From assembly GCA_031259745.1 (NCBI GenBank), contig JAIRLB010000024.1:1-21821 (forward strand): a stretch of 21,821 bases of DNA, written 5' to 3'. The notes beneath the pieces were generated by a model that was not told where the DNA came from, ran no database searches, and saw only the letters and a program-made list of their open reading frames with translations. The DNA comes from Rickettsiales bacterium (GTDB lineage Bacteria; Pseudomonadota; Alphaproteobacteria; Rs-D84). The position numbers and the translations under genes are program-made. How positions within the stretch are numbered: the first letter of the stretch is position 1; the number at the start of each line of letters is the position of its first letter. This document shows, one piece after another, positions 1-7,485 of the stretch.

Positions 1-38
1 TCTATCGCTGACAGGTATGGTTTAAGAGAGTTGTTCAT
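1..38 (-). CDS. 5' end of an unidentified gene (partial)
   Basis: On the minus strand an ATG at 38-36 is preceded by a good Shine-Dalgarno, AAGGA at 50-46, with a 7-nt spacer, and the frame stays open to the window edge. The visible protein is only MNNSLKPYLSAI, too short to identify. A perfect hairpin (arms CTTGTTT/AAACAAG region, 48-63) lies directly upstream and its 3' arm runs into the SD, so it could modulate ribosome access. The gene is divergent from the tRNA-Val gene. I see a real start signal but cannot name the product. Confidence 0.5.
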   Translation of the reverse strand, partial: MNNSLKPYLSAI

Positions 39-47
39 AACTTGTTC

Positions 48-63
48 CTTGTTTCGAAACAAG
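48..63 (-). promoter_or_regulatory. hairpin overlapping the SD of the leftmost gene
   Basis: CTTGTTTCGAAACAAG is a perfect 16-bp inverted repeat. Read on the minus strand, its 3' arm ends in AAG, which is also the beginning of the AAGGA SD of the gene starting at 38. A further AACAAG copy immediately before the ATG could compete for the same 5' arm. A translational role is inference only. Confidence 0.3.
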
Positions 64-258
64 CCTACTGGACGGGTTTGATTTGTGCATATTCCCTTCG
101 GATATCAGGGTGCGATGACACAAGGTAGCGATATATGTTGCATTTTATCCTAGTGGCGGTACACTATGCTTAAAGCTGCTGGACATTTGTAATGTTTTAG
201 CCTAACATCAACAGGCCGTGCGCTGAGAATCAAAGAATTTGTTGACCGGCTTTACTTG

Positions 259-334
259 GGATGGTTAGCTCAGTTGGTAGAGCACATCGTTCACATCGAT
301 GGGGTCGTTGGTTCGAGTCCAATACCATCCACCA
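259..334 (+). tRNA. tRNA-Val(CAC)
   Basis: A 76-nt cloverleaf. Acceptor GGATGGT pairs with ACCATCC; the D arm is GCTC/GAGC; the anticodon stem CATCG/CGATG encloses loop TTCACAT, giving anticodon CAC (valine, GUG codons). The T arm GTTGG/CCAAT carries TTCGAGT, and discriminator A is followed by an encoded CCA. The 220 nt between the divergent gene at 38 and this tRNA contain no ORF I can support; I could not place a convincing promoter for the tRNA. Confidence 0.96.
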
Positions 335-616
335 CTTTGCGCGGTCCGCGACTTTAGAACCATTTTTATTATCATATTCCCATACTGTAAAACAAATAAG
401 GAGCTAAAAGGCAAGTAACAAATCATATTCAATTATTGGAATGGTTAGATATTCAGTCGCGGCGGCAGTCTGTTTCAACCATTACTAGTGTTTGATCCCG
501 GGTGTCAGAACAGCGGACTGTGCCGGCAATCTGATGGATATAGAGCGTTGCCGGTATGACTTGTATTCCGAAGTTGACGCCATGGTTTATCACTATATTG
601 TAAAATCCAAGTCGCA
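335..616. other. intergenic stretch with no supported gene
   Basis: The region between tRNA-Val and the recF 3' end (335-772) has no ORF of normal size. A frame from an ATG at 441 is interrupted by TAG at 486-488, then stays open to TGA at 663-665 (internal ATG at 534, about 43 residues). I recognise nothing in it and no good SD precedes either ATG. It could be a decayed small gene or plain spacer. A short GC-rich inverted repeat (CGCG/CGCG around 345) follows the tRNA but lacks a clear T-run. Confidence 0.4.
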
Positions 617-772
617 ATGCATGGAAAAGTGCGGAAAAACACAATATTCACGCGGAAACATATGACCAAGAATACTCTGATAAAAATATTTTGGCAATTT
701 TTTGATGACACTATGTTGAAATATGCCCCACTGGTTAAAAAAGCGCTGCAAAATGAAAGTAATAACGGATAA
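617..772 (+). CDS. possible small hypothetical protein (51 aa)
   Basis: Open from ATG 617 to TAA 770-772, with an internal ATG at 662 overlapping the TGA of the upstream 534-665 frame in an ATGA arrangement. The product is Lys-rich at the N-terminus followed by an aromatic segment (IKIFWQFFDD) and an amphipathic C-terminus. No strong SD is present and I recognise no family. It ends one base before the convergent recF stop. It may be a coupled small ORF, the remnant of a frameshifted gene, or chance. Confidence 0.2.
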   Translation: MHGKVRKNTIFTRKHMTKNTLIKIFWQFFDDTMLKYAPLVKKALQNESNNG

Positions 773-1846
773 TTATAACTTTTCAACTTGATAAATCGTT
801 CCATTGTCACAAACAACAAATGCCGCATCTGGTACCTCAGCGAACATATTCTGTTCCAGACCTGTCGCCCAGACTTGGGCATCGGCCGCGCCCAGTTCTT
901 TAAACATGCGTTCTCTGGTATTCGCATCCAAATGCGCGGCGGCTTCGTCCAATAAAATCAACGGTGGTTTGCCGGTCTTGGCGCGCACCAGCTTGGCATG
1001 CGCCAGCATTAAATCTACCAAGACCGCCTTTTGCTGGCCGGTGCTGGTCAAACTCGCTGGCAATTTCAGCAAGCAATTATACATCCCAAAGTCTGATTTG
1101 TGCGCGCCATCAATAATCATCTTGTCGCCCTGCAGACCGCGCTCGGCCGCCAGATATTTCATGTATACAGCCTCGACATCGGCCGCAGTACTGCTTAACA
1201 GCAAAGTTTCTATCTGTCCTGAAACCGACACGGCGCAATTTTCTAAAAAATAGTTTATTTCGCCTGCATATCGAATGCGGGCGGCGGCGATAGCGACAGC
1301 GGTCCCGGCAATTTGCACATCCAGCACATTCAGCCAGTTGTCGTCCGCCCTGTTCTTTAATGCAAATCCGCGCTCGGCCAATAATTTTGATAATCTGGCG
1401 ACGCGACCTGCGTGAATGCTGTCGAAGCTGGCCACCAGCCTGTCGAAAAAGGTGCGCCTGTCAGAGGCAGAATCTACAAACAGCCGGTCTTCCTTTGGCG
1501 TCAGCCACACAATTCGCAAATGGCCGGACAAGTCGGACAAGGTCGCACTGTCGCTGTCTATGCAGGCGCGGCGATTCGAATCATCAGGATTGAAATATAC
1601 CGCCAATTCGGTTTCGTCCGAAAGGCCGGCAAAAACGCTGAAACCGCCGGAACCGTCAAAACGGGAAATATCTGTCATAGGCGCGGCGCGCAGACCGCGG
1701 TCACCGCCCAGCATGGACACGGCCTCTAATATCGCTGTTTTTCCCGACCCGTTAGGGCCGGTGATGATGATATTCTTTCTGCCACCCGTGACAACGCGAC
1801 CAATCGAGTGGTTTCTGAAATCTGTAAGAGCAAGCGTCAATATCAT
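773..1846 (-). CDS. recF: DNA replication and repair protein RecF
   Basis: RecF is a cytosolic SMC/ABC-like ATPase that loads RecA at gaps through RecFOR. The 357-residue product from ATG 1846 matches the usual family length. It shows Walker A GPNGSGKT (residues 30-37), an ABC-type signature region containing STGQQKAVL, and Walker B/D-loop ILLDEAAAHLD near the C-terminus, the pattern typical of alphaproteobacterial RecF. The frame stays open 43 codons further upstream, but that extension only translates tRNA-Cys and spacer, so I reject it. No SD precedes ATG 1846. Instead TATAAT lies 7 nt upstream (1859-1854), suggesting a leaderless mRNA. It follows tRNA-Cys on the same strand by 53 nt. Confidence 0.93.
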   Translation of the reverse strand: MILTLALTDFRNHSIGRVVTGGRKNIIITGPNGSGKTAILEAVSMLGGDRGLRAAPMTDISRFDGSGGFSVFAGLSDETELAVYFNPDDSNRRACIDSDSATLSDLSGHLRIVWLTPKEDRLFVDSASDRRTFFDRLVASFDSIHAGRVARLSKLLAERGFALKNRADDNWLNVLDVQIAGTAVAIAAARIRYAGEINYFLENCAVSVSGQIETLLLSSTAADVEAVYMKYLAAERGLQGDKMIIDGAHKSDFGMYNCLLKLPASLTSTGQQKAVLVDLMLAHAKLVRAKTGKPPLILLDEAAAHLDANTRERMFKELGAADAQVWATGLEQNMFAEVPDAAFVVCDNGTIYQVEKL

Positions 1847-1853
1847 GCAGACG

Positions 1854-1883
1854 ATTATACAACCATATTTTACTATATTTGAA
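1854..1883 (-). promoter_or_regulatory. candidate recF promoter (leaderless)
   Basis: On the minus strand TTCAAA (1883-1878) and TATAAT (1859-1854) are separated by 18 nt. The -10 box ends 7 nt before the recF ATG, so transcription would begin at or next to the start codon, consistent with the absence of an SD. Confidence 0.5.
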
Positions 1884-1899
1884 ATAAATTTCGAAGAGA

Positions 1900-1973
1900 T
1901 GGAGGCCTGGGTCGGAATCGAACCGGCATACAAGGATTTGCAGTCCTCTGCATAACCACTCTGCCACCAGGCC
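1900..1973 (-). tRNA. tRNA-Cys(GCA)
   Basis: A 74-nt minus-strand cloverleaf. Acceptor GGCCTGG pairs with CCAGGCC; anticodon loop CTGCAAA gives GCA for cysteine; the T loop is GGTTCGATTCC; discriminator T is followed by an encoded CCA. It lies upstream of recF on the same strand. Confidence 0.96.
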
Positions 1974-2014
1974 ATTTCTTGTTAAGATGAATGCTAGGGG
2001 AAAATAAATTAAAA

Positions 2015-2043
2015 TTCAATAGAAAAAATTCAAAATTTATGAT
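2015..2043 (+). promoter_or_regulatory. candidate efflux operon promoter
   Basis: TTCAAT (2015-2020) and TATGAT (2038-2043) are spaced by 17 nt, 26 nt before the ATG of the TolC-type gene. This gives a leader of roughly 20 nt. The -35 resembles those proposed for recF and for the 17.9-kb leader RNA. Confidence 0.4.
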
Positions 2044-2069
2044 ATGTTTCCCTTTACGAGAGAAAAAAA

Positions 2070-3413
2070 ATGAAAATTAACAACTTATTACTAGCGGCGA
2101 TTTGCTTATATCCAATGACGGTTACGGCTGCTGACAACTGTCTGTCCAGAAGGGATGTACCGGCTGACGAATTATCACTGCAACAGGTTATTGATTTGGG
2201 ATTGTGCCGCAACCCGCAGACATCGTCCGAATATTTGGCGGCCGAAACCGCGCGTTTGAATAAAAACGCCGGCTATGCGAACTATTTGCCAAATATCAGC
2301 GCGTCCGCATCCGCAACCAAATCATATCGCAACAAGGAATGGGAAGACGGCTGGTCTACGGGCGCATCGCTGTCGGCGTCTTATTTAATATTCGACTTTG
2401 GAAAACGCTTGGCTGAATTAAACGTTCTGGCGGCCAATTGGCGTGCGACCGGATTCGACTATGATGAAGCTGTTCAGAATTATGTATACGGCGTTATCGG
2501 CGCATATTATGCCATGCTGAACGCAAATGCGGACGTCACCACGGCCGAGAGCCTGAAAAAAGTGGCACAGACCGCTAAAGATACCGCCGATAAAAAATTC
2601 AAGGCGGGCTCTGTCGCCAAGGCTGATGTACTAAAAGCCGAGACAACTCTGGCTAGCCGCGACTTGAACTTGGAACGCGCCAAGAATGATCGCAATATTG
2701 CCAAAGGCGCATTGCTGTCCAAGCTGTCTTTCCCAGCAAATCTGGAAATTCAGATTGCAGACATGCCGTCCGATTTCGGCAAGGCTGCAGAAAACAAAAG
2801 CATTGACGAACTGATTGAAACGGCGCAGCGTTCGCGGCCGGACTTGTTGCGCGCTACAGCTAACAAAGATGCCGCATGGCATCGCCGCAACAGTTCCTTT
2901 TTGAGCAATCTGCCAAGCATTTCTGCGTCCGGCAGTCTGTCTTGGAACGATAATCCGTCCGACGTATACAACGCGGGTTCCGACAACGTCAATGGCAGCA
3001 TAGGGATACGCGCATCCATGCCGATATTTGCCGGATTCGCCAACCTGTACGGCCTCCGCGCAGCCGAAGCATCGTATGACCGCGCCAAGGAACAAGAACG
3101 ATATGTCCAAGATTCCGCTGAACTTGATATATTTACTGCATACAATAATTATAAAACCGCGCAAAACGTGCTGATTCAAACCGACACTCTGCTGCAATCC
3201 GCAATGGAAAGCGAACGCGTCACAGCCGGAATGTACAAGGTCGGACGCGCGACAATGCTGGACTGGCAGCAGGCACAGGCAGATCTGGCAGATGCTCAGA
3301 AACAAAACAATGCAGCAAAATACGACCTGTTTACCAAACGCGCCGCCGTTGCGCTGGCCATAGGCGATATAAAGCATGAACTTTCAACGGGGGAAAAACA
3401 TGAAAAACAATAA
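2070..3413 (+). CDS. TolC family outer membrane efflux channel
   Basis: Predicted outer-membrane channel-tunnel of a tripartite exporter. The 447-residue protein begins with a Sec signal peptide (hydrophobic LLLAAICLY segment, likely cleavage after VTAA) and shows the duplicated TolC/OEP layout: long heptad-rich helices alternating with strands. The first repeat has YLIFDFG and KAGSVAKADVLKAE; the second has MPIFAGF and YKVGRATMLDWQQAQADL, the usual (Y/F)xxG...D(W/L)xxAQ signature. Length fits the family. A weak purine-rich SD (GAGAG) precedes the ATG. The 3' end overlaps the adaptor gene by 14 nt, so translation is probably coupled. Substrate cannot be told from sequence. Confidence 0.92.
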   Translation: MKINNLLLAAICLYPMTVTAADNCLSRRDVPADELSLQQVIDLGLCRNPQTSSEYLAAETARLNKNAGYANYLPNISASASATKSYRNKEWEDGWSTGASLSASYLIFDFGKRLAELNVLAANWRATGFDYDEAVQNYVYGVIGAYYAMLNANADVTTAESLKKVAQTAKDTADKKFKAGSVAKADVLKAETTLASRDLNLERAKNDRNIAKGALLSKLSFPANLEIQIADMPSDFGKAAENKSIDELIETAQRSRPDLLRATANKDAAWHRRNSSFLSNLPSISASGSLSWNDNPSDVYNAGSDNVNGSIGIRASMPIFAGFANLYGLRAAEASYDRAKEQERYVQDSAELDIFTAYNNYKTAQNVLIQTDTLLQSAMESERVTAGMYKVGRATMLDWQQAQADLADAQKQNNAAKYDLFTKRAAVALAIGDIKHELSTGEKHEKQ

Positions 3414-4614
3414 AATGTTCGACAAACTATCTGCATTCAAAGGAATATGGAACTGGATAAAACGCCAAAAATGGCAGATTATCTTGATGTTGGCAGTTGG
3501 GGCCGCCGCACTGTACGCATTCAGCAGCAATACGTCCAACACCGTATCCCAGTTTGCATCAACCGCTATCACAAGGGGCGATCTGCACCAAGTTGTGACA
3601 GCAACTGGCGAAATCCGACCAATAAATACCATCAATGTCGGATCCCAAGTCAGCGGAATAATTGAAAAAATCTACGTGGATTATAATTCCAAGGTTAAAA
3701 AAGGCGACGTGCTGCTGACAATTGATCCATCGGTTTTACAGGCCTCTGTGGACGAGGCCAAGGCCTCACTGGTCAGCGAAGAATCCCAGCGCAATTATAG
3801 AAAAAGCGAATATGCACGCAATAAGACGCTGTATAAAGATGGCTTTATCTCACGCGCAGAGATGGAACAATCCCAAACAAACTACGAACAGGCGGAACAA
3901 TCCGTAAAACGCGCAAAATCACAATATGAACGCGCGGTGACAAACTTGGGCTATGCCACGATCATATCTCCGGTTGACGGAACCGTCATTTCCAGAAAAG
4001 TGGACAAAGGCCAGACAGTAGCGGCATCCTTCCAAACACCGAACCTGTTTGAAATTGCGGAAGATTTATCCCAGATGCAGATTGAAACATCTGTATCCGA
4101 AGCTGATATCGGCATGATCAAAGAAAACCTGACTGTGACTTTCTCCGTGGACGCATACCCAACCCAGATATTCGAAGGGGTAGTGCGCCAAATCCGCCTG
4201 TCGCCCACAACGACATCAAATGTTGTCGTTTACACTGTCGTCATCAATGTGGATAATTCCGATCTGCGTCTGATGCCGGGCATGACTGCATTTGTCACAA
4301 TCATGATTGCTGAAAAGCGCGATGTATGGAAAGTTTCCAATTCCGCCCTGCTGTTGCGCAGTTTCGCCGGCATTGTTGAAAATCCTGGCGATGCCACGCC
4401 AAAAACGCACTTGGCTGTCGAACGAAACGGTAAGGTTGTTTTAGTTCCTTATGAAAAAGGCTTGGTAACGGCAACCGAAACTGAAATTATTTCAGATGAC
4501 ATTCAAGAGAAAGACCGGGTGGTTACAGGAAAACTGGGAATGTCTGCAACAGCCAGCGCATCTGTTAAAATGGGCGGTGGAGGTGGTAGAGGCATGATGG
4601 ACGGCCGAAGATAA
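3400..4614 (+). CDS. MacA/HlyD-type periplasmic adaptor (membrane fusion protein)
   Basis: Links the inner-membrane ABC transporter to the TolC-type channel. From ATG 3400 the protein has 404 residues: a cytosolic basic N-terminus, one membrane anchor (about residues 27-44, IILMLAVGAAALYAF), a split biotinyl-lipoyl domain (INVGSQVSGIIEKIYV... and TIISPVDGTVISRKVDKG), a long Gln/Glu/Lys-rich coiled-coil hairpin between them, then beta-barrel and membrane-proximal domains. The C-terminus is Gly-rich. An in-frame ATG at 3376 exists, but the GGGGGA SD right before 3400 favours the later start. The start lies inside the TolC-type gene. Architecture is MacA-like; substrate unknown. Confidence 0.9.
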   Translation: MKNNKMFDKLSAFKGIWNWIKRQKWQIILMLAVGAAALYAFSSNTSNTVSQFASTAITRGDLHQVVTATGEIRPINTINVGSQVSGIIEKIYVDYNSKVKKGDVLLTIDPSVLQASVDEAKASLVSEESQRNYRKSEYARNKTLYKDGFISRAEMEQSQTNYEQAEQSVKRAKSQYERAVTNLGYATIISPVDGTVISRKVDKGQTVAASFQTPNLFEIAEDLSQMQIETSVSEADIGMIKENLTVTFSVDAYPTQIFEGVVRQIRLSPTTTSNVVVYTVVINVDNSDLRLMPGMTAFVTIMIAEKRDVWKVSNSALLLRSFAGIVENPGDATPKTHLAVERNGKVVLVPYEKGLVTATETEIISDDIQEKDRVVTGKLGMSATASASVKMGGGGGRGMMDGRR

Positions 4615-4619
4615 TTAGC

Positions 4620-4645
4620 AAAAAGCCGGCCAAAACCGGCTTTTT
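4620..4645 (+). terminator. intrinsic terminator inside the efflux operon
   Basis: AAAAAGCCGG (4620-4629), six-base loop, CCGGCTTTTT (4636-4645). A GC-rich stem is flanked by A and T runs, so it could act on both strands. It lies 5 nt after the adaptor stop and 27 nt before the ATPase start, with all flanking genes on the plus strand. It may therefore attenuate the downstream genes or mark the 3' end of a shorter transcript. Confidence 0.75.
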
Positions 4646-4672
4646 ATAGAAAATCGAAACGAAGGAAAAAGA

Positions 4673-5392
4673 GTGAGCGATTCAAAAAGCATAATTTCAA
4701 TGGATAAAATATGCAAAAGTTTCCCCTTGGAAATGGGCGGCAGTCAGCAAGTCTTGTTTGATGTGACTTTTGATATCAAACAGGGCGAATTCGTATCCAT
4801 TATGGGCCCTTCGGGCAGTGGCAAATCCACGTGCATGAACATTATCGGTGCGCTGGATGCCCCGACCAGCGGGATATATAAGCTGTACAGAGATGACATT
4901 ACCAACCTGACATCAGACGAGCTAGCCCTTGTCCGAAACGAGCATATCGGCTTTGTATTCCAGAACTTCAACCTGCTGTCCAAGCGCAGCGTGCTGGACA
5001 ATGTGATGCTGCCGCTGATGTACCGCGGTATTTCCACCGACGAACGCGTCCGGCGGGCACGGGACATGCTGAAACGCGTGGATTTAGAGAAATTCGAAAC
5101 ATATCTGCCGCCGCAGTTATCCGGAGGCATGCGACAGAGGGTTGCCATTGCGCGCGCACTGGCTGGCGATCCTAAATTAATTCTGGCGGACGAACCTACT
5201 GGGGCGCTGGATAGCAAGATGGGCAATGAAATCCTGCAATTTTTTAAGAAATTGAACAAGGAAGTGGGAATCACCATAGTCATGATCACCCATGAATTCG
5301 ACATCGCGAGATATTCGGACCGACTTATCCATATCCGCGACGGAAAGATCAATTACGACGGCGATATCCCAAAGGACGAAAGGAATTTGTAA
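4673..5392 (+). CDS. MacB-type ABC transporter ATP-binding protein
   Basis: Cytosolic ATPase of the LolD/MacB/FtsE-like ABC class that powers the adjacent permease. The 239 residues contain Walker A GPSGSGKS (45-52), Q-loop Q97 in FVFQNFN, signature LSGGMRQR (149-156, M where Q is usual), Walker B LILADE (169-174), D-loop and H-loop His207. The start is GTG with AAGGA SD 6 nt upstream. In classical MacB the ATPase is fused to the permease; here they are separate and another gene lies between. The stop overlaps the next ATG by one base (TAATG), indicating coupling. A terminator precedes the gene. Confidence 0.92.
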   Translation: MSDSKSIISMDKICKSFPLEMGGSQQVLFDVTFDIKQGEFVSIMGPSGSGKSTCMNIIGALDAPTSGIYKLYRDDITNLTSDELALVRNEHIGFVFQNFNLLSKRSVLDNVMLPLMYRGISTDERVRRARDMLKRVDLEKFETYLPPQLSGGMRQRVAIARALAGDPKLILADEPTGALDSKMGNEILQFFKKLNKEVGITIVMITHEFDIARYSDRLIHIRDGKINYDGDIPKDERNL

Positions 5393-6069
5393 TGACACCC
5401 AGCAAATCAATTTCTTCAATAGACCAGTTCGAAAAGGCTTGGGCCATGGATTTTCGCAAAACATTTGATTCATCCGCTGAAAATCTGGAAAAACTATTAT
5501 CAAAGAAAATGATACAGCTTCCGTTTAAGCTTTTCTATAGATACACTTTGCCAGACAATAAACAGCCGCAAGAATTTGAAAAAGAACTAAAAAATGTCTG
5601 GGGATATTTGATCTTTGATAAATACAAGACCATCAACGGCCTTTCCATAATACCTGAAACCAAGAATGCATTGAAGCAGATGCGGGCCAAATATTCTGTT
5701 CTGTTAAAAACCTGGGTATCGGACATCAAGGCAAAAAATCCGAAATTGGCCAGTATTTCTGTTCGAAATCGGAACGAAGAACTGAATTTTGTAGACGGGG
5801 CCTGTTACGGATACGGACCCGAAGAAATTCAATTTTTCTTGGAACGCAAAAGATCAGGTGAAGGTACAGAACCTTATTTGTCTTCGGATCAAATTGAGAA
5901 ATTAAAATCATATCTGGGGGATTCCCCAAACTATATACTGACACCAAAGCATTTGTCTTCTTTGATGACGGCCGTTGAAAATCGCATCAACCCAAAAACC
6001 GATGCATTTGGGTGCTTAGACCCAAGCGGATATCTGCGATTTATGGAAGAAAAGGTTTACGGAGATTAA
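5392..6069 (+). CDS. unrecognised cytosolic protein inserted in the ABC operon
   Basis: A 225-residue protein whose ATG overlaps the ATPase stop by one base and which ends 39 nt before the permease. It has no signal peptide or membrane segment and is rich in Lys, Glu and Phe. Visible landmarks are a helical N-terminal half, a central Gly/Tyr/Cys segment (GACYGYGPEEIQFFL), and a C-terminal GCLDPSGYLRF stretch. I do not recognise a family and assign no function. Its tight coupling between the ATPase and permease genes suggests a role with the transporter, for example as an accessory or regulatory factor, but that is inference. Codon use looks like its neighbours. Confidence 0.75.
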   Translation: MTPSKSISSIDQFEKAWAMDFRKTFDSSAENLEKLLSKKMIQLPFKLFYRYTLPDNKQPQEFEKELKNVWGYLIFDKYKTINGLSIIPETKNALKQMRAKYSVLLKTWVSDIKAKNPKLASISVRNRNEELNFVDGACYGYGPEEIQFFLERKRSGEGTEPYLSSDQIEKLKSYLGDSPNYILTPKHLSSLMTAVENRINPKTDAFGCLDPSGYLRFMEEKVYGD

Positions 6070-6108
6070 AAATCTAAGGTTTGTGCGACTTAAAACAAAG
6101 GTAAAAAT

Positions 6109-7326
6109 ATGACTTTTAACGATATTTTGAAAGAATCATGGCTATCCATCAGCGGAAATAAAATTCGCAGCTTCCTGACCGTTCTGGGCATCATTATAGG
6201 TGTTATGGCGGTGGTTATTATGGTGGCTGTGGGCGAAACTGTGGAAAAACAGATTAGTGACCAATTTTCGTCTCTGGGAACCAATACGATTATGATTCGC
6301 GCTGGCGCGGCCCAAACAGCCGGGGTTCGAACCGGAAACGTCCAAACGCTGACCATCAGTGATGCCGAAGAAGTGGCAAAATTGCCAGACATTATGGCGG
6401 CCAGCCCCATTGCAAACGGCGCTTCCCAGATTGTATATGGCAATAAGAACTGGTCTACATCAATGACCGGTGTTTACCCCGATTATATGACCGTTCAGAA
6501 TATTGAAATTGAATATGGTGCGATGTTTGAACAATCCGCAGTCAGAAACGCTGCAACATACGCCATTATAGGTCCAAAGACCGCACGTGAATTAGGAATG
6601 CCGGACAATCCAGTTGGTGAAACCATTCGCGTAGGCAAAACCCCATTTGTCATTATTGGTATGGCCAAAGAACGCGGCGATAGCGCCATGGGCAGCCAGG
6701 ACGATATGCTGGTTATTCCAATTACAACATTGAAAAAGCGCGTCCAGGGCAGCCGTTTTCCAAATTCTGTCAGCATGATTTCATTGAAACTGTATGAAAA
6801 TGCGGACAATGTTTTGGCAACAGAACTGATTACAGCCCTATTACGCGAACGCCACAAACTGAAAGATTCTGACGTTGATGACTTTCAAATTATGGATATG
6901 AAACAGGTTATGGAAGCCATGACAACTGTAACCGGATACATGAAATTATTGCTGATTGCGATTGCCGGCGTATCCTTGCTGGTGGGTTCGATTGGCATTA
7001 TGAACATGATGTTGGTATCTGTGGCCGAACGTACACGCGAAATCGGTATCCGCAAGGCGATTGGCGCCCGCGAAAAGCATATTATTACCCAGTTCTTGTC
7101 TGAATCTATCCTGATTTCTTTCTTGGGTTCTATGGTTGGTATGCTTTTAGGCATTGGATTATCTCAAGGCGTTGGACGCCTGGTACTGCATTATAACGTA
7201 CCGTTCAGTGCTTGGCCGGTGGTATTATCCTTCTCGGTTGCGATTGTTGTTGGCCTGGTATCTGGTGTGACCCCGGCGATCAAAGCCGCCAAGCTGAATC
7301 CTATTGATAGTTTGCGCCACGAATAA
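6109..7326 (+). CDS. MacB-type ABC transporter permease (FtsX family)
   Basis: Inner-membrane subunit of the efflux system. The 405-residue protein has the MacB/FtsX topology: TM1 near residues 20-43 (FLTVLGIIIGVMAVVIMVAV), a large periplasmic MacB-PCD domain (about 45-265), then three TM segments, with SVAERTREIGIRKAIGA as the conserved cytosolic loop that contacts the ATPase and TPAIKAAKLNPIDSLR at the C-terminus. This is the expected length for a permease-only MacB relative. AAAGG SD lies 7 nt before the ATG. A strong terminator follows, closing the operon. Confidence 0.92.
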   Translation: MTFNDILKESWLSISGNKIRSFLTVLGIIIGVMAVVIMVAVGETVEKQISDQFSSLGTNTIMIRAGAAQTAGVRTGNVQTLTISDAEEVAKLPDIMAASPIANGASQIVYGNKNWSTSMTGVYPDYMTVQNIEIEYGAMFEQSAVRNAATYAIIGPKTARELGMPDNPVGETIRVGKTPFVIIGMAKERGDSAMGSQDDMLVIPITTLKKRVQGSRFPNSVSMISLKLYENADNVLATELITALLRERHKLKDSDVDDFQIMDMKQVMEAMTTVTGYMKLLLIAIAGVSLLVGSIGIMNMMLVSVAERTREIGIRKAIGAREKHIITQFLSESILISFLGSMVGMLLGIGLSQGVGRLVLHYNVPFSAWPVVLSFSVAIVVGLVSGVTPAIKAAKLNPIDSLRHE

Positions 7327-7346
7327 AATCTGTACGAAACAATCAA

Positions 7347-7370
7347 AAAACCGGCAATTTCGCCGGTTTT
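7347..7370 (+). terminator. terminator of the efflux operon
   Basis: AAAACCGGC (7347-7355), loop AATTTC, GCCGGTTTT (7362-7370): a 9-bp stem ending in T's, 20 nt after the permease stop. The A-run on the left means it could also stop minus-strand transcription coming from the GNAT gene. Confidence 0.8.
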
Positions 7371-7485
7371 CTATTACATTTTCCAGAAAATTAATTATAC
7401 GAGACGATTGCGACGATTTGACCAAAGAGAGCAAGACATATAAGAATCCAACGGTCAAAGCAAGCAGGTATCCGTAGAACTCATT

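Noticed and set aside
505..927. Minus-strand 140-residue ORF overlapping the recF 3' end
   Set aside because: Runs through recF in another frame with no SD or recognisable features.
1847..1975. N-terminal extension of RecF by 43 codons
   Set aside because: It translates tRNA-Cys and the spacer; RecF homology and normal length begin at 1846.
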